From assembly GCF_006716745.1 (NCBI RefSeq), contig NZ_VFPP01000001.1:2976001-3040000 (forward strand): a stretch of 64,000 nucleotides of DNA, written 5' to 3'. Each line of letters starts with the position of its first letter. The first letter of the stretch is position 1. This document shows, in pieces, positions 25,730-34,900 of this stretch. Both the position numbers and the translations under genes were made by a program. A model generated the notes under the pieces. That model did not search any database. It was not told where the DNA came from and worked only from the letters and a program-made list of their open reading frames with translations. This DNA comes from Saccharothrix saharensis (GTDB taxonomy: Bacteria; Actinomycetota; Actinomycetes; Mycobacteriales; Pseudonocardiaceae).

Positions 25730-26884
25730 ATGCTTGATGTTGCGATGGGTTCGCCGAGGGACGACACAGCACGCAGCGCGGGTCGCAAGGGGCCCCTGCG
25801 TCTGTTGGCGCGCACGCTGTCCAAGGCCTGGGACGGCAGCATCTTCTCCGAGGCGGCCGAGGCGGCGTTCTGGCAGGTCCTGTCGTTCCCGCCGCTGCTG
25901 CTGGGTCTGCTGGGCAGCCTCGGGTACCTCGGTGACTGGTTCGGGCCGGAGGTCGTCAGCGCGGTCAAGGACCGGATCATCTCGACCTGCCGGACGATCT
26001 TCAGCCAGGACGTGGTCAACGGGGTGATCGTGCCCACCGTCGACCAGATCCTCACCACCGGCAAGGGTGAGATCGTCTCGGTCGGCTTCCTGATCTCGCT
26101 GTGGGCCGGGTCGTCGGCCATGTCGTCGTTCGTGGACGCGATCACCGCCGCGCACGACCAGTACGGCGTGCGGAACGAGGTGTGGCAGCGGATCTTCGCG
26201 CTGCTGCTCTACATGGCCAGCCTGGTGCTGCTGATCATCGGCCTGCCGGTGGTGGCGCTGGGCCCCGACCTGCTGCCGCGGGTGTTCCCGGACTCGTGGG
26301 AGCCGACGATCGAGTCGTGGCTGAGCGGGTTCTACTACCCGGGCATGGCGGTGCTGCTGGTGCTGGCGCTGGCGACGCTCTACAAGCTGTCGCTGCCGAA
26401 CAAGCTGCCGTGGCACCGGCTCGTGCCGGGTGCCGTGCTGGCGATGGCGGTGTTCCTGCTGTCGTCCATCGGGCTGCGGCTCTACATCCAGTGGATCACC
26501 ACCACCGGGTACACCTACGGTGCCTTGGCGACGCCGATCGCGTTCCTGCTGTTCGCCTACCTGATCGGGTTGGCGATCACGCTCGGCGCGTACTTCAACA
26601 GCGCGTTGCAGGAGATGTGGCCGGCGCGGATGACGCGACGGCAGCGGCGGCGGTGGCAGCGGCTGGAGATCGAGCGCGCCGCCGAGCGGATCCGGTCCGA
26701 CGAGGGCAGGCAGGCGCTGCCGGCGGAGCGCAACCACACCGCACCGTCGCCGGCGGACCGGAACCACACCGTGCCGCTGCCCGTGGAACGCGCGCACCGC
26801 CCGCCCGCCGACCGGGGCGAACGGGGTGGCGGGGAGCGGTGGGAGCCCCCGCCCGCGCGGCGCGGACGGGGGCTCCCGAAGTGA
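25730..26884 (+). CDS. YihY/BrkB family inner-membrane protein
   Basis: 384-aa protein with six predicted TM helices (about residues 45-305) and a basic, disordered C-terminal tail rich in R, P and E. The family signature FWQVLSFPPLLLGLLGSLGYL and GSSAMSSFVDAITAAHD identifies YihY (formerly misnamed RNase BN). Possible starts are ATG 25730 and ATG 25745; neither has a clear ribosome binding site. Its stop abuts the stop of the convergent subtilase gene with no gap. Confidence 0.88.
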   Translation: MLDVAMGSPRDDTARSAGRKGPLRLLARTLSKAWDGSIFSEAAEAAFWQVLSFPPLLLGLLGSLGYLGDWFGPEVVSAVKDRIISTCRTIFSQDVVNGVIVPTVDQILTTGKGEIVSVGFLISLWAGSSAMSSFVDAITAAHDQYGVRNEVWQRIFALLLYMASLVLLIIGLPVVALGPDLLPRVFPDSWEPTIESWLSGFYYPGMAVLLVLALATLYKLSLPNKLPWHRLVPGAVLAMAVFLLSSIGLRLYIQWITTTGYTYGALATPIAFLLFAYLIGLAITLGAYFNSALQEMWPARMTRRQRRRWQRLEIERAAERIRSDEGRQALPAERNHTAPSPADRNHTVPLPVERAHRPPADRGERGGGERWEPPPARRGRGLPK

Positions 26885-29800
26885 TCAGCTCGCCTTGACC
26901 GGGATGGTCCAGCGCTGCGCCACGTGCGTGTTGCAGTCGTTGATCTGCACCGTCGCCCCGTCACCGGTGTTGGCGTCGCGCACGCTCAGGCACCGGTTCG
27001 CCAGCAGGTTGACGACCCGGCCGTCGTGCCGGGCCACCCACTGCTGGCTCTCGTTGCCGTTGCAGGTGCTCAGCAGCACCGGGGTCAGCGCGGCGACGTT
27101 GCCGATGTCCAGGCACTTGCCGAACGCCCGGTACGCGCCGTCGCCGGTGTTCCACCACAGCTGCCCGCCCGGCCCGTAGCAGGTCCACAGCCACAGGTCG
27201 TTGCGGCTCGGGTCGTTGCCGACGACGTCGAGGCACTTGTCGACGTGCCCGATCAGGGCGCCGCGCATGACCGTCTCCGCGGTCATCCGCCACACCTGCC
27301 GGTCCCGTGCGGCGCCGCAGTTCTCGATCGAGAGCGCGGCGCCCGACGCGGTGCTCGCCGAGGTCAGGCACCGGCCGGACACCGGGTTCACCAGGGTGCC
27401 GTCGGGTCGCGCCTGCCACTGCTGGGCCGCGCTGCCGTTGCACTCGTAGAGGATCACCGGGGTACCGGCCGCGGTGACGCCACCCGACACGTCCAGGCAC
27501 TTGCCCGCGCCGCGCAGCGCGCCGCCGATCGCCACCCAGCTCTGCGCCACCGAGCCGTTGCAGCCGAACTGGACGACCTTGTTCTCCAGCGGGTTGTTCC
27601 CGGAGACGTCGAGGCACTGCCCCGGCGGGCCGGTGACCTTCCCGACCCGGCCGCGCTCGGCCGGGATCTGCCAGACCTGCGTGGACAGGCTCGTCGCGCA
27701 GGTCTGGAGCACGAGCGGCGCGTTGAGCGCGATCGACGTCGGGGTCAGGCAGCGACCGGACAGGGTGTTGACGATCCGGCCGTCCTGGCGCACCACCCAC
27801 TGCTCGCTGTCGTTGCCGGCGCAGCCCTGCAGGACCACCCGCGTGCCGTCGGCGGTGCCGGAGCCCTCCGCCGCCAGGCACCGGCCGCCGAGCAGGACGG
27901 ATCCGTCGCCGTTGGTCGTCACGACCTGGGCGAAGCCGGTGTGGCAGCTGTGCAGGGCGACCGCTCCCAGGCCGGGATCGCCGTTGGTCAGGTCCAGGCA
28001 CATGCCACCGGCCCGGAACTGGCCCGAGGTGACCGGCGTGTCCCGCTTGACCCGCACGTTGCGGAACCGGACGGGGTCGTTTCCGCCGCTGTTCTGCAAC
28101 CCGAAGTAGCTGTTGCGGGCGTACACGCCGTCGGGGACCGTGAACTGGTTGACCTGCGTGCCGTTGAGCAGCACGGTCACCGTGTTCCAGTGCACGACCA
28201 GCTCGAACGTGTTCCACTCGCCGACCGGCTTGACGGGCGCGGTCGTGCTCGGCGCCTGCCACGCGACGATGCCGCCGGTTTTGAGGGTGTCGGTCGCGCC
28301 GGTCGGCCCGATGTTGACCTCCACGCCCTTCCCCGTCGCACCGACCGTCGTCGTGCCGGAGCTGGTGACCGGTGCCGGGAACAGCACGAACACGCCCGAG
28401 TCGGAGTTGGCCGAGGTGGCCTTCCAGTCCAGCTTGAGCGTGTAGTCGTTGTTGTAGGTGCGAGCGGCGTACCAGGTCACGTCGGTGCCGGTGGTGGTGA
28501 CCAGCTCGCAGCCGTCGCGCTGCACCTTGGTCGTGCCCGCGATCCGCCAGCCGGACAGCTCGGACTCGTGCCGGCCGTCGAACACGCCGGTGAAGCCCGG
28601 TCCGTCCACGGCGGTGACGCAGTTGGACGCGGGCGGCGCGTACGCCTGGCCGCCGACGAAGTAGCCGGACGCGTCGACCGAGACCTCGGCCTGGCCGCGC
28701 TCGTTGCGCACGTCCACCTTGCCGCCCGCGCCCAGCGGCGCGAGCGCCAGGCCCGCGATCGACTCCAGCTTGCGGGAGCCCGTGTTGGTCACCGGCGACC
28801 ACCCGCGCTCGGACGGTGACACGGTCAGCTCGGTGTCGGCCGAGTTACCGGTCGACGTCACGGTCAGCGCCGCCGCGACGGCCTGCGAGCTGATCCCGCC
28901 GATGCCCTTGACCTGGACGTTCGCCGACTGGCCCGCCCCGACCGGGCCGACCGGCACACCCTGGCCGGTCACCGTGTCGGCGATGCGGGTCGAGGTGGGC
29001 AGCGTGACGTAGCGCGAGCCGGAGCCCGGCACGAACCAGCCGACGACGTCGACCGCCGCACCGGTCCGGGCCCCGTCCGAGTGGTTCGCGATCCGGATCT
29101 TGCCGTCACCCCCGATGGGGACGACGGAGATGTTCGAGCGCCGGTCGGCCTGGCTCAGGGCCACCGTGGTGATGCCGGTCGGGTTGTCGCCGTGCAGGGA
29201 CAGGTACGAGACGCCGGTCGCCTCGAACCCCGTCACGTTGACCACGACGGAGGTCGCGTTGGTCGGTACGCCGACCTGTCCCCGGATCGGCAGCTCCTGG
29301 ACGTCGTCCTTCTTCAACGGCGTGCTGCGCGGGCTGGACGTGAACCCGCGCGTGTCGAGCACCCGTCGCGGCGTCTGCGCCGCGGTGAACAGGTCGGTGC
29401 TCTCCGCCGGGCTGAAGTGGCCGAGGGCTTCCACCACCACCCACGCACCGGCGTCCCGGCTCCGGATGCGGATGGCGCGGTCGTCACCGAGCGGGGCGAA
29501 CATGGTCAGCGCGGTGAACCGGTCGTCACCCCGCAGCCGCACCGCGGTGGTCCGGCCGGCGTGGGCGGCGGGGTCGCCGGGCGAGACCTCCACCACGTTG
29601 TCGGCGGCGGACCGGGCGCTGATCGTGATCGCCACGGCGGTCGTGTCGCCGGGGACGTTCGGGAACGGCAGCGTGACGACCTGCCCGGCGGCGTACCACT
29701 GCGAGTGGATGCGCTGCTGCGACTGGTTCACGGTGAAGCCCGCGCCGGGGAAGGCGGGCACGTCGGAGTGCGGGCCCAGGTTGAGCACGCCGTGACCCCA

Positions 29801-31354
29801 CGTGGTGTCGTGGGTCTTCGGCGAGGTCCGGCCCTGGAGCGCGGCCTGGATCTGGGCCGCGTCCATGGCGGGGTTCGCCGCCTTGAGCAACGCCGCCGCG
29901 CCCGCCACGTGCGCCGCCGCGGCCGAGGTGCCGGCCATCGGCTGGTGCCACGAGGACGTGGCCACCTTGTCCGGACCGGTGAGGTCGGGCTTGAGCCGGC
30001 CGTCGACCGTCGGACCGCGCCCGCTGGACGACTCGATCACGCCGGAGCCGGCCGCGGTGGCGCCGACCGCGATCACGTGCGGTGAGGTCGCGGGCTCGGT
30101 CACGCTCCCCGCTTCGGTGAACGTCTGGAGCTGGCCGCTGCTGCCCGTGACGAACAACTCGAACGGCGTGGTGAACTGCGCGTTGTTGTTCTTCACGAAC
30201 GCGTAGTAGGTGTAGGTCACCACGTTCGGGTTGGTGAACGTGACTTCCTCGTTCGGGCTGAGGCCGCCCGCGGTGTCCTTCTGCGCCCTGGTCGACCGGG
30301 CCACGATGTTCGGGTCGTTCGGCCCGGTGGGCGGCTGCGACCCGGACATCACGTAGAGGTCGAGGTCCTGGGTCGTGCGCGGCCACGCGTCCCAGCGGAC
30401 GCCGACCGTCGCCGACACGCCCGGCTGGACCGGGAACCCGTTGTTCTGCGTGCTGCCGCTGAACTCGACCCAGCTGTCGCCGTTGGCGTCGACCGGCTTG
30501 CCCGCGAAGTGCAGGCGCGCCTGGTTGCCGGCGGCGACGGACCACAGGATGCCCGCCTCGCGGCTGCGCTTGACCACGTCCGCCGGGCTGCCCGCCGGAC
30601 CGGTGCCGTCACCGCGACCGCCCGTCGGGCTCAGGAAGCCGACGGCGGCGGTGATCACGTGGACACCCTTGCCGCGCAGCCACTCCTCGGCGGCCGAGAA
30701 GCTGACCGTGTCCTCGATGCACGCCAGGTACAGGTCGGCGTCGGGCGCCATGTCGTGCACGATCTCGGCGACCGCGGTGCCGTGCGCGGTCTTCTCGCTC
30801 GCGTCGACGCAGTTGGTGTTGTTGATCTCCAACCGGGTCCCGGACGGCAGCTCGCCCGCGGTCTGCGTCTCGACCAGGTCGCCGAAGCCGACGTCGATGA
30901 CGCCGACCTTCACCCCGGCACCGCGCTTGCCGTCGGCGATCCACCCCTGGGCGCCGGACAGCCCGACGCCCTCGGACGTCACCGGCCCCGCCATCGCGAC
31001 GGCCCGGTCTGGCAGCCGGACCTCGGTGACGCCGGGCTCGGCCGCCACCACGTCCAGCCTGTCCCCCGGCACGGCGGCCTTGACGCGGCCGCCGTCCGAG
31101 TCCGCGACCACGCCGCCCGCCTTGGCGACCGCGTCGCGCAGCCGGTTCTCGTCGGCACCCTCGACGTAGACGAGGGTGCGGCCCTCGGCGTCCTTGGCGA
31201 CCGTCTGGCCGGGTCTCGCGTCGTCGGCGGAGTTCACCACATCGGGTCTGGACCCGTTCGACGGCTCGGCGGCCGCCCACCCCGGAGCTGCGACGACAGC
31301 CGCCCCCAGCGTGAAACACACGGCCGTGACGGCCGCACGTCGCATTATTGTCAT
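26885..31354 (-). CDS. Secreted S8 subtilase with LamG/DUF1080-like domain and ricin B-type lectin repeats
   Basis: 1489-aa exported protein. A Sec signal spans residues 1-~29 (ending GWAAAE). The S8 catalytic set is D154 (GVIDVGFGD), H191 (TAHGTAVAEI), N277 (AAGNQ) and S477 (MAGTSAAAAHVAG). Roughly 540-910 are beta-rich modules. A concanavalin-like domain is at ~915-1105 (TWYAARTYNNDYTLKLDWKA), followed by ricin beta-trefoil repeats with QxW motifs (QQWVARHDG, QQWQARPDG, SQVWQIPAE) to the C-terminus. It starts 36 nt after the SUKH gene on the same strand as the RHS toxin, suggesting one transcription unit. Likely an extracellular protease that binds carbohydrate. Confidence 0.88.
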   Translation of the reverse strand: MTIMRRAAVTAVCFTLGAAVVAAPGWAAAEPSNGSRPDVVNSADDARPGQTVAKDAEGRTLVYVEGADENRLRDAVAKAGGVVADSDGGRVKAAVPGDRLDVVAAEPGVTEVRLPDRAVAMAGPVTSEGVGLSGAQGWIADGKRGAGVKVGVIDVGFGDLVETQTAGELPSGTRLEINNTNCVDASEKTAHGTAVAEIVHDMAPDADLYLACIEDTVSFSAAEEWLRGKGVHVITAAVGFLSPTGGRGDGTGPAGSPADVVKRSREAGILWSVAAGNQARLHFAGKPVDANGDSWVEFSGSTQNNGFPVQPGVSATVGVRWDAWPRTTQDLDLYVMSGSQPPTGPNDPNIVARSTRAQKDTAGGLSPNEEVTFTNPNVVTYTYYAFVKNNNAQFTTPFELFVTGSSGQLQTFTEAGSVTEPATSPHVIAVGATAAGSGVIESSSGRGPTVDGRLKPDLTGPDKVATSSWHQPMAGTSAAAAHVAGAAALLKAANPAMDAAQIQAALQGRTSPKTHDTTWGHGVLNLGPHSDVPAFPGAGFTVNQSQQRIHSQWYAAGQVVTLPFPNVPGDTTAVAITISARSAADNVVEVSPGDPAAHAGRTTAVRLRGDDRFTALTMFAPLGDDRAIRIRSRDAGAWVVVEALGHFSPAESTDLFTAAQTPRRVLDTRGFTSSPRSTPLKKDDVQELPIRGQVGVPTNATSVVVNVTGFEATGVSYLSLHGDNPTGITTVALSQADRRSNISVVPIGGDGKIRIANHSDGARTGAAVDVVGWFVPGSGSRYVTLPTSTRIADTVTGQGVPVGPVGAGQSANVQVKGIGGISSQAVAAALTVTSTGNSADTELTVSPSERGWSPVTNTGSRKLESIAGLALAPLGAGGKVDVRNERGQAEVSVDASGYFVGGQAYAPPASNCVTAVDGPGFTGVFDGRHESELSGWRIAGTTKVQRDGCELVTTTGTDVTWYAARTYNNDYTLKLDWKATSANSDSGVFVLFPAPVTSSGTTTVGATGKGVEVNIGPTGATDTLKTGGIVAWQAPSTTAPVKPVGEWNTFELVVHWNTVTVLLNGTQVNQFTVPDGVYARNSYFGLQNSGGNDPVRFRNVRVKRDTPVTSGQFRAGGMCLDLTNGDPGLGAVALHSCHTGFAQVVTTNGDGSVLLGGRCLAAEGSGTADGTRVVLQGCAGNDSEQWVVRQDGRIVNTLSGRCLTPTSIALNAPLVLQTCATSLSTQVWQIPAERGRVGKVTGPPGQCLDVSGNNPLENKVVQFGCNGSVAQSWVAIGGALRGAGKCLDVSGGVTAAGTPVILYECNGSAAQQWQARPDGTLVNPVSGRCLTSASTASGAALSIENCGAARDRQVWRMTAETVMRGALIGHVDKCLDVVGNDPSRNDLWLWTCYGPGGQLWWNTGDGAYRAFGKCLDIGNVAALTPVLLSTCNGNESQQWVARHDGRVVNLLANRCLSVRDANTGDGATVQINDCNTHVAQRWTIPVKAS

Positions 31355-31390
31355 GTCATCCCATTCAGGGTTGGTGCTGCAACAGGGAAA

Positions 31391-31981
31391 TCAGGAAGCC
31401 GGGACGAACCGCACCCCGACCCCCTCGTCGGGAGACAGGAGAGGAGCGCCCGAGCCGGCGTTCTTCCCCGCGAGGTAATCGGCCAGGAAGAGGGTGAACG
31501 ACTTGTCCGGCGTGAACGTCATCAGCCAGCTCTCGTCCGAGATCATCACCGGCCACGCGTCCGGGTCGGCACCGGCCGGGTTCCAGAAGAAGTGGAGCCC
31601 GTCCATCTCGCCCCAGACGATCAGGCCGCCCTCCTGCGGGTGGTACGGCCCGGGGAACGTCGGGGTGGTGCTCCCGCGGAACTCGGTCGTCAGCTCGGTG
31701 ACCCGTTCGACCTGCCGGAACAGGTCGAACGACGGGGTGCTCGCGCGGGGCGCGAAGACGCGCAGGGCTCCGACCCACCCGGCGCCGAACCGGTCGACGA
31801 ACCGCCGGTAGTCGGCGGGCGGCGCGACGCCGAGCTGCTGTCGGACCTCGTCCCAGTCCACCTCGGGAGCGGGCGCACCCGGCTCGCCCAGCACCGCCGC
31901 CACCTGCTCGAAGCAGTCCAACGGGCGCTTCATGGAGGCGGGCTGGTGCATTTCCGTCCAGTACTTGCGGTAGATGAACAC
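31391..31981 (-). CDS. SMI1/KNR4 (SUKH) family immunity protein
   Basis: 196-aa cytosolic protein with the SUKH core: WDEVRQQLGVAPPADYRRFVDRFG, GALRVFAPRAS, then LIVWGEMDGLHFFWNPAG and a C-terminal FTPDKSFTLFLADYLAG helix. SUKH proteins neutralise nuclease tips of polymorphic toxins. The GTG at 31981 overlaps the stop of the RHS gene by one base (TAGTG). ATG 31951 (with GGACGGA upstream) is an alternative start. Its position directly after the toxin marks it as the cognate immunity gene; this specific pairing is inferred. Confidence 0.87.
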   Translation of the reverse strand: MFIYRKYWTEMHQPASMKRPLDCFEQVAAVLGEPGAPAPEVDWDEVRQQLGVAPPADYRRFVDRFGAGWVGALRVFAPRASTPSFDLFRQVERVTELTTEFRGSTTPTFPGPYHPQEGGLIVWGEMDGLHFFWNPAGADPDAWPVMISDESWLMTFTPDKSFTLFLADYLAGKNAGSGAPLLSPDEGVGVRFVPAS

Positions 31982-34900
31982 TACTGCCTGCACCCCTTGT
32001 AACTCGGGATCTTCGTCGTCACGTTGTGCACCTTCGCCGCACACTCGAAGCCTTTGTTCCCCTTGGCGTAGATGTCGATGTAGTCAGGGACACCCACCCC
32101 GTAGTGCTCGATCATCGCGGGGTCTTCCGGGAAGTGCGGGATGACCTGGTAGTAGATCGTCTCGTCCTTCTCCAGCGCCTTCTTGATCTGCTTCTCGACG
32201 CCGTGCCACATCTGCGAGACGTTCGCGGAGTTCTGGTTGATCGGGACGAAGTTCTCCCGGATGTCCAAGCCGCCGAGGCAGTGGGCCAGCAGGTGGCCGT
32301 GCGCCTTGGCCAGCTCGCACTCGGAGTCGTAGCCCGTCAACTCGGGGTACGCCTCGCGCGTCGCCGCGCCGCGGAACTTGGTCAGGCAGGCGACCACTCC
32401 GGTGGCGTGGTTGTTCTGCAACGGCCCGTACCAGACCACCGAGCTCTTCAGCTCACCGTCGAGGCAGCCCTTCTCCTCGTCGGTGTCCTTGCGGGACTTG
32501 GTGATGTCGGGGGTGTCGACGGAGTGGGTGAACCCGTCCTTCGTGATCACCGTGTTCTCGTCGATCGCCTTGTCGATCTGATTGGTCGCGCCGAAGGTCG
32601 GGTGCAGCTCGATGGTCGGGTCGAGGTCCTGCCTGGCCAGTTCGCCGGCGGCGGCCCTGGCCAGGGGGACGAGGGCGTTGACGACCCACGGCGGGGGCGG
32701 CGGCGGCGCGGGAGGCCGCACGATCGGTGCGGGCGACCTCGGGATGGTCGGCGCGGACGTCCCGGGCGGACGGGGGCCGCCCACGGTGTCGTAGCAACGG
32801 GCGCCCCGGGCGCAGTCCAGTCGCATCGGGCGGCCGGGTGAACCGGTCCTGGGCGAGGTGGTCGTGGACGTGCCGGTCCGGCTCATCGAATCGATGTTGT
32901 CCACGGCCTGCTCCGCGGCGTGGATCACCAGCGCGCCACCCACCAGGACCGCCGCGCCGGTGGCCGCCTGACCGGCGGTGATCCCGCCCGCGGCCGCGAT
33001 GATGGCGGCGGCGAGGCAAGGCGGGCAGTGGCCGGAGGGGTCGGCGTTGCCGACCGGGTCGTTGTTGCCGTACTGGTAGCGGTTCGCGGCGGACGAGGGT
33101 GACGGTGGGATGTCCCAGTCGTCGCGGCTGAGGAAGGAGCCCGTGCCGGGCGAGTACCAGCGGGCGGTCATGTTGACCGCGCCGGTGTCGCCGTCGGTCC
33201 AGTCGCCCTGGTAGCCCAGCGACGACGTCTCGCCGGACGACCTGGTCACCTCGCCGAACGGGTCGAACCCGCGCAGGCCGTCCACCGACGCCCCGAGGTA
33301 CCGGCCGATCACGTCACCGTGCCGGTCGGTGAAGAGCATCTTGCCCTTGGTGGTGGCGGACGCCTGCTTGTCGGAGAGCGGCCTGCCGTCGGGCAGGCGG
33401 CTGATCAGCCTGGTCCCGTCGGCCACCGCCTCGTTGGACAGCCCGGCGTACTGGAACCGCGCGCTGCCCCTGGTGACGACCCGGTCGAGGCTGTCGTAGG
33501 CGTACTGGGCCGCCCCGTTCGCCACGAGCCGGTCGAAGGCGTCGAACGCCGAGGCCTTCGACTGCCCGGCCGCGACGGTCGAGGCCAGGGTGCCGCGGGC
33601 GGAGTACGAGTAGGTCGCGCCCTCGCCCGACTGGAGCCGGTTGCGCTGGTCGTAGGTGAACGTCTCGACGCCGACGCCGGTGCGGTTGCCCGCGTCGTCC
33701 CACCGGTACTGGGTGGTCGTGCCGGTGTGGTCCTTCCAGGACGTGAGCCGGCCCGCGCCGTCGTAGCCGTACTCGTTGGTCTCCTCGGTCGAGGTGTCGG
33801 TGACCGACTTGGCCACCAGCTTGTCGTCGAGGTCGTGGTCGTACTCCGCGCCGAGCAGGACGCGCGGCGGAAGTCCGCTGTCGACGTACTGCAACACCTG
33901 GTCGGACGAGGGCCGGCCGAGCGCGTCGTAAGCGAGCTGCCTGCTGGTCCACGAGCTGACCGAGCGGTCGGAGACCAGCGCCAGGCGCCCGGCCGCGTCG
34001 TACCGGTGGTCGACGGTCCGCCCGGACAGCGCGTCGACCGTGCTGGCCTGCCGGCCCGCCCTGTCGTAGCCGAACGTGGCCTTCCCGGACGCGTCCTCCC
34101 TGGTCAGGACGGTGTTGTCGCCGTTGTAGGTGTAGGTGGCGTTGCCGGCCGCGCCGAACGACTGGACCAGGTTGCCGCGCTCGTCGTACCGGTAGCCGCT
34201 GTCACCGCTCGGCGAACCGACGCGGACGAGACGGCCCGCGAGGTCGTAGGCGAACGTCCGGTCTGCCGTGGCCGCCTCCGCGCCGGCGCCCCGCTCGACG
34301 GTCACCCGCCCCTGGGCGTCGTACTCCCGCTCCACGGTCACGCCGCCCGGCTTGACCAGCCGGACCGCCTGCCCGGCCGCGTCGTAGACCGTGGTCCACG
34401 TGCGGTCGGCCGGGGCGGGGTGCGCCGCGGTCGGCGGTTCGACCACCGATTCCGCGGCGCCGAACGGCGTGTGGGTGTAGTCGGTGGCGTTGCCGTTGCC
34501 GTCGACGAACCGGCTCCGGTTGCCGACCTTGTCGTAGCCGGTCGCGGTGGTGATCGCCTTGGTCGCGTCCACCCGCTCGACCTGCCGCACGACCCGGTTC
34601 AGCTCGTCGTGGACGAAGCCGCGCACCCGGCCCTGCGGCGTGGTCTCCTCGACCAGGTTGTCGGCCGCGTCGTAGCGGAAGCCGGTGGCCCGCCGCTCGA
34701 CGCCGTCGACGAGCTGCGCGCTGCGGGTCTTGCGACCGAGCAGGTCGTAGGTGTGGACGGTGACGACGCCCGCGGTGTCGGTCGCGGTGGCGAGCCGGCC
34801 CGCGTTGTCGTAGCCGTAGCCCACGGTGCGGTTCGTCGCGTCGGTCCTGCTCAGCACGGCGCCGATCGCGTCGAACGCCGCCGTCTCGGTCGACTGCAGC

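Noticed and set aside
25556-26797. 5' extension of the helicase frame across the YihY gene
   Set aside because: Low-complexity antisense sequence; the TTG at 25555 has a good ribosome binding site and the helicase fold starts there.
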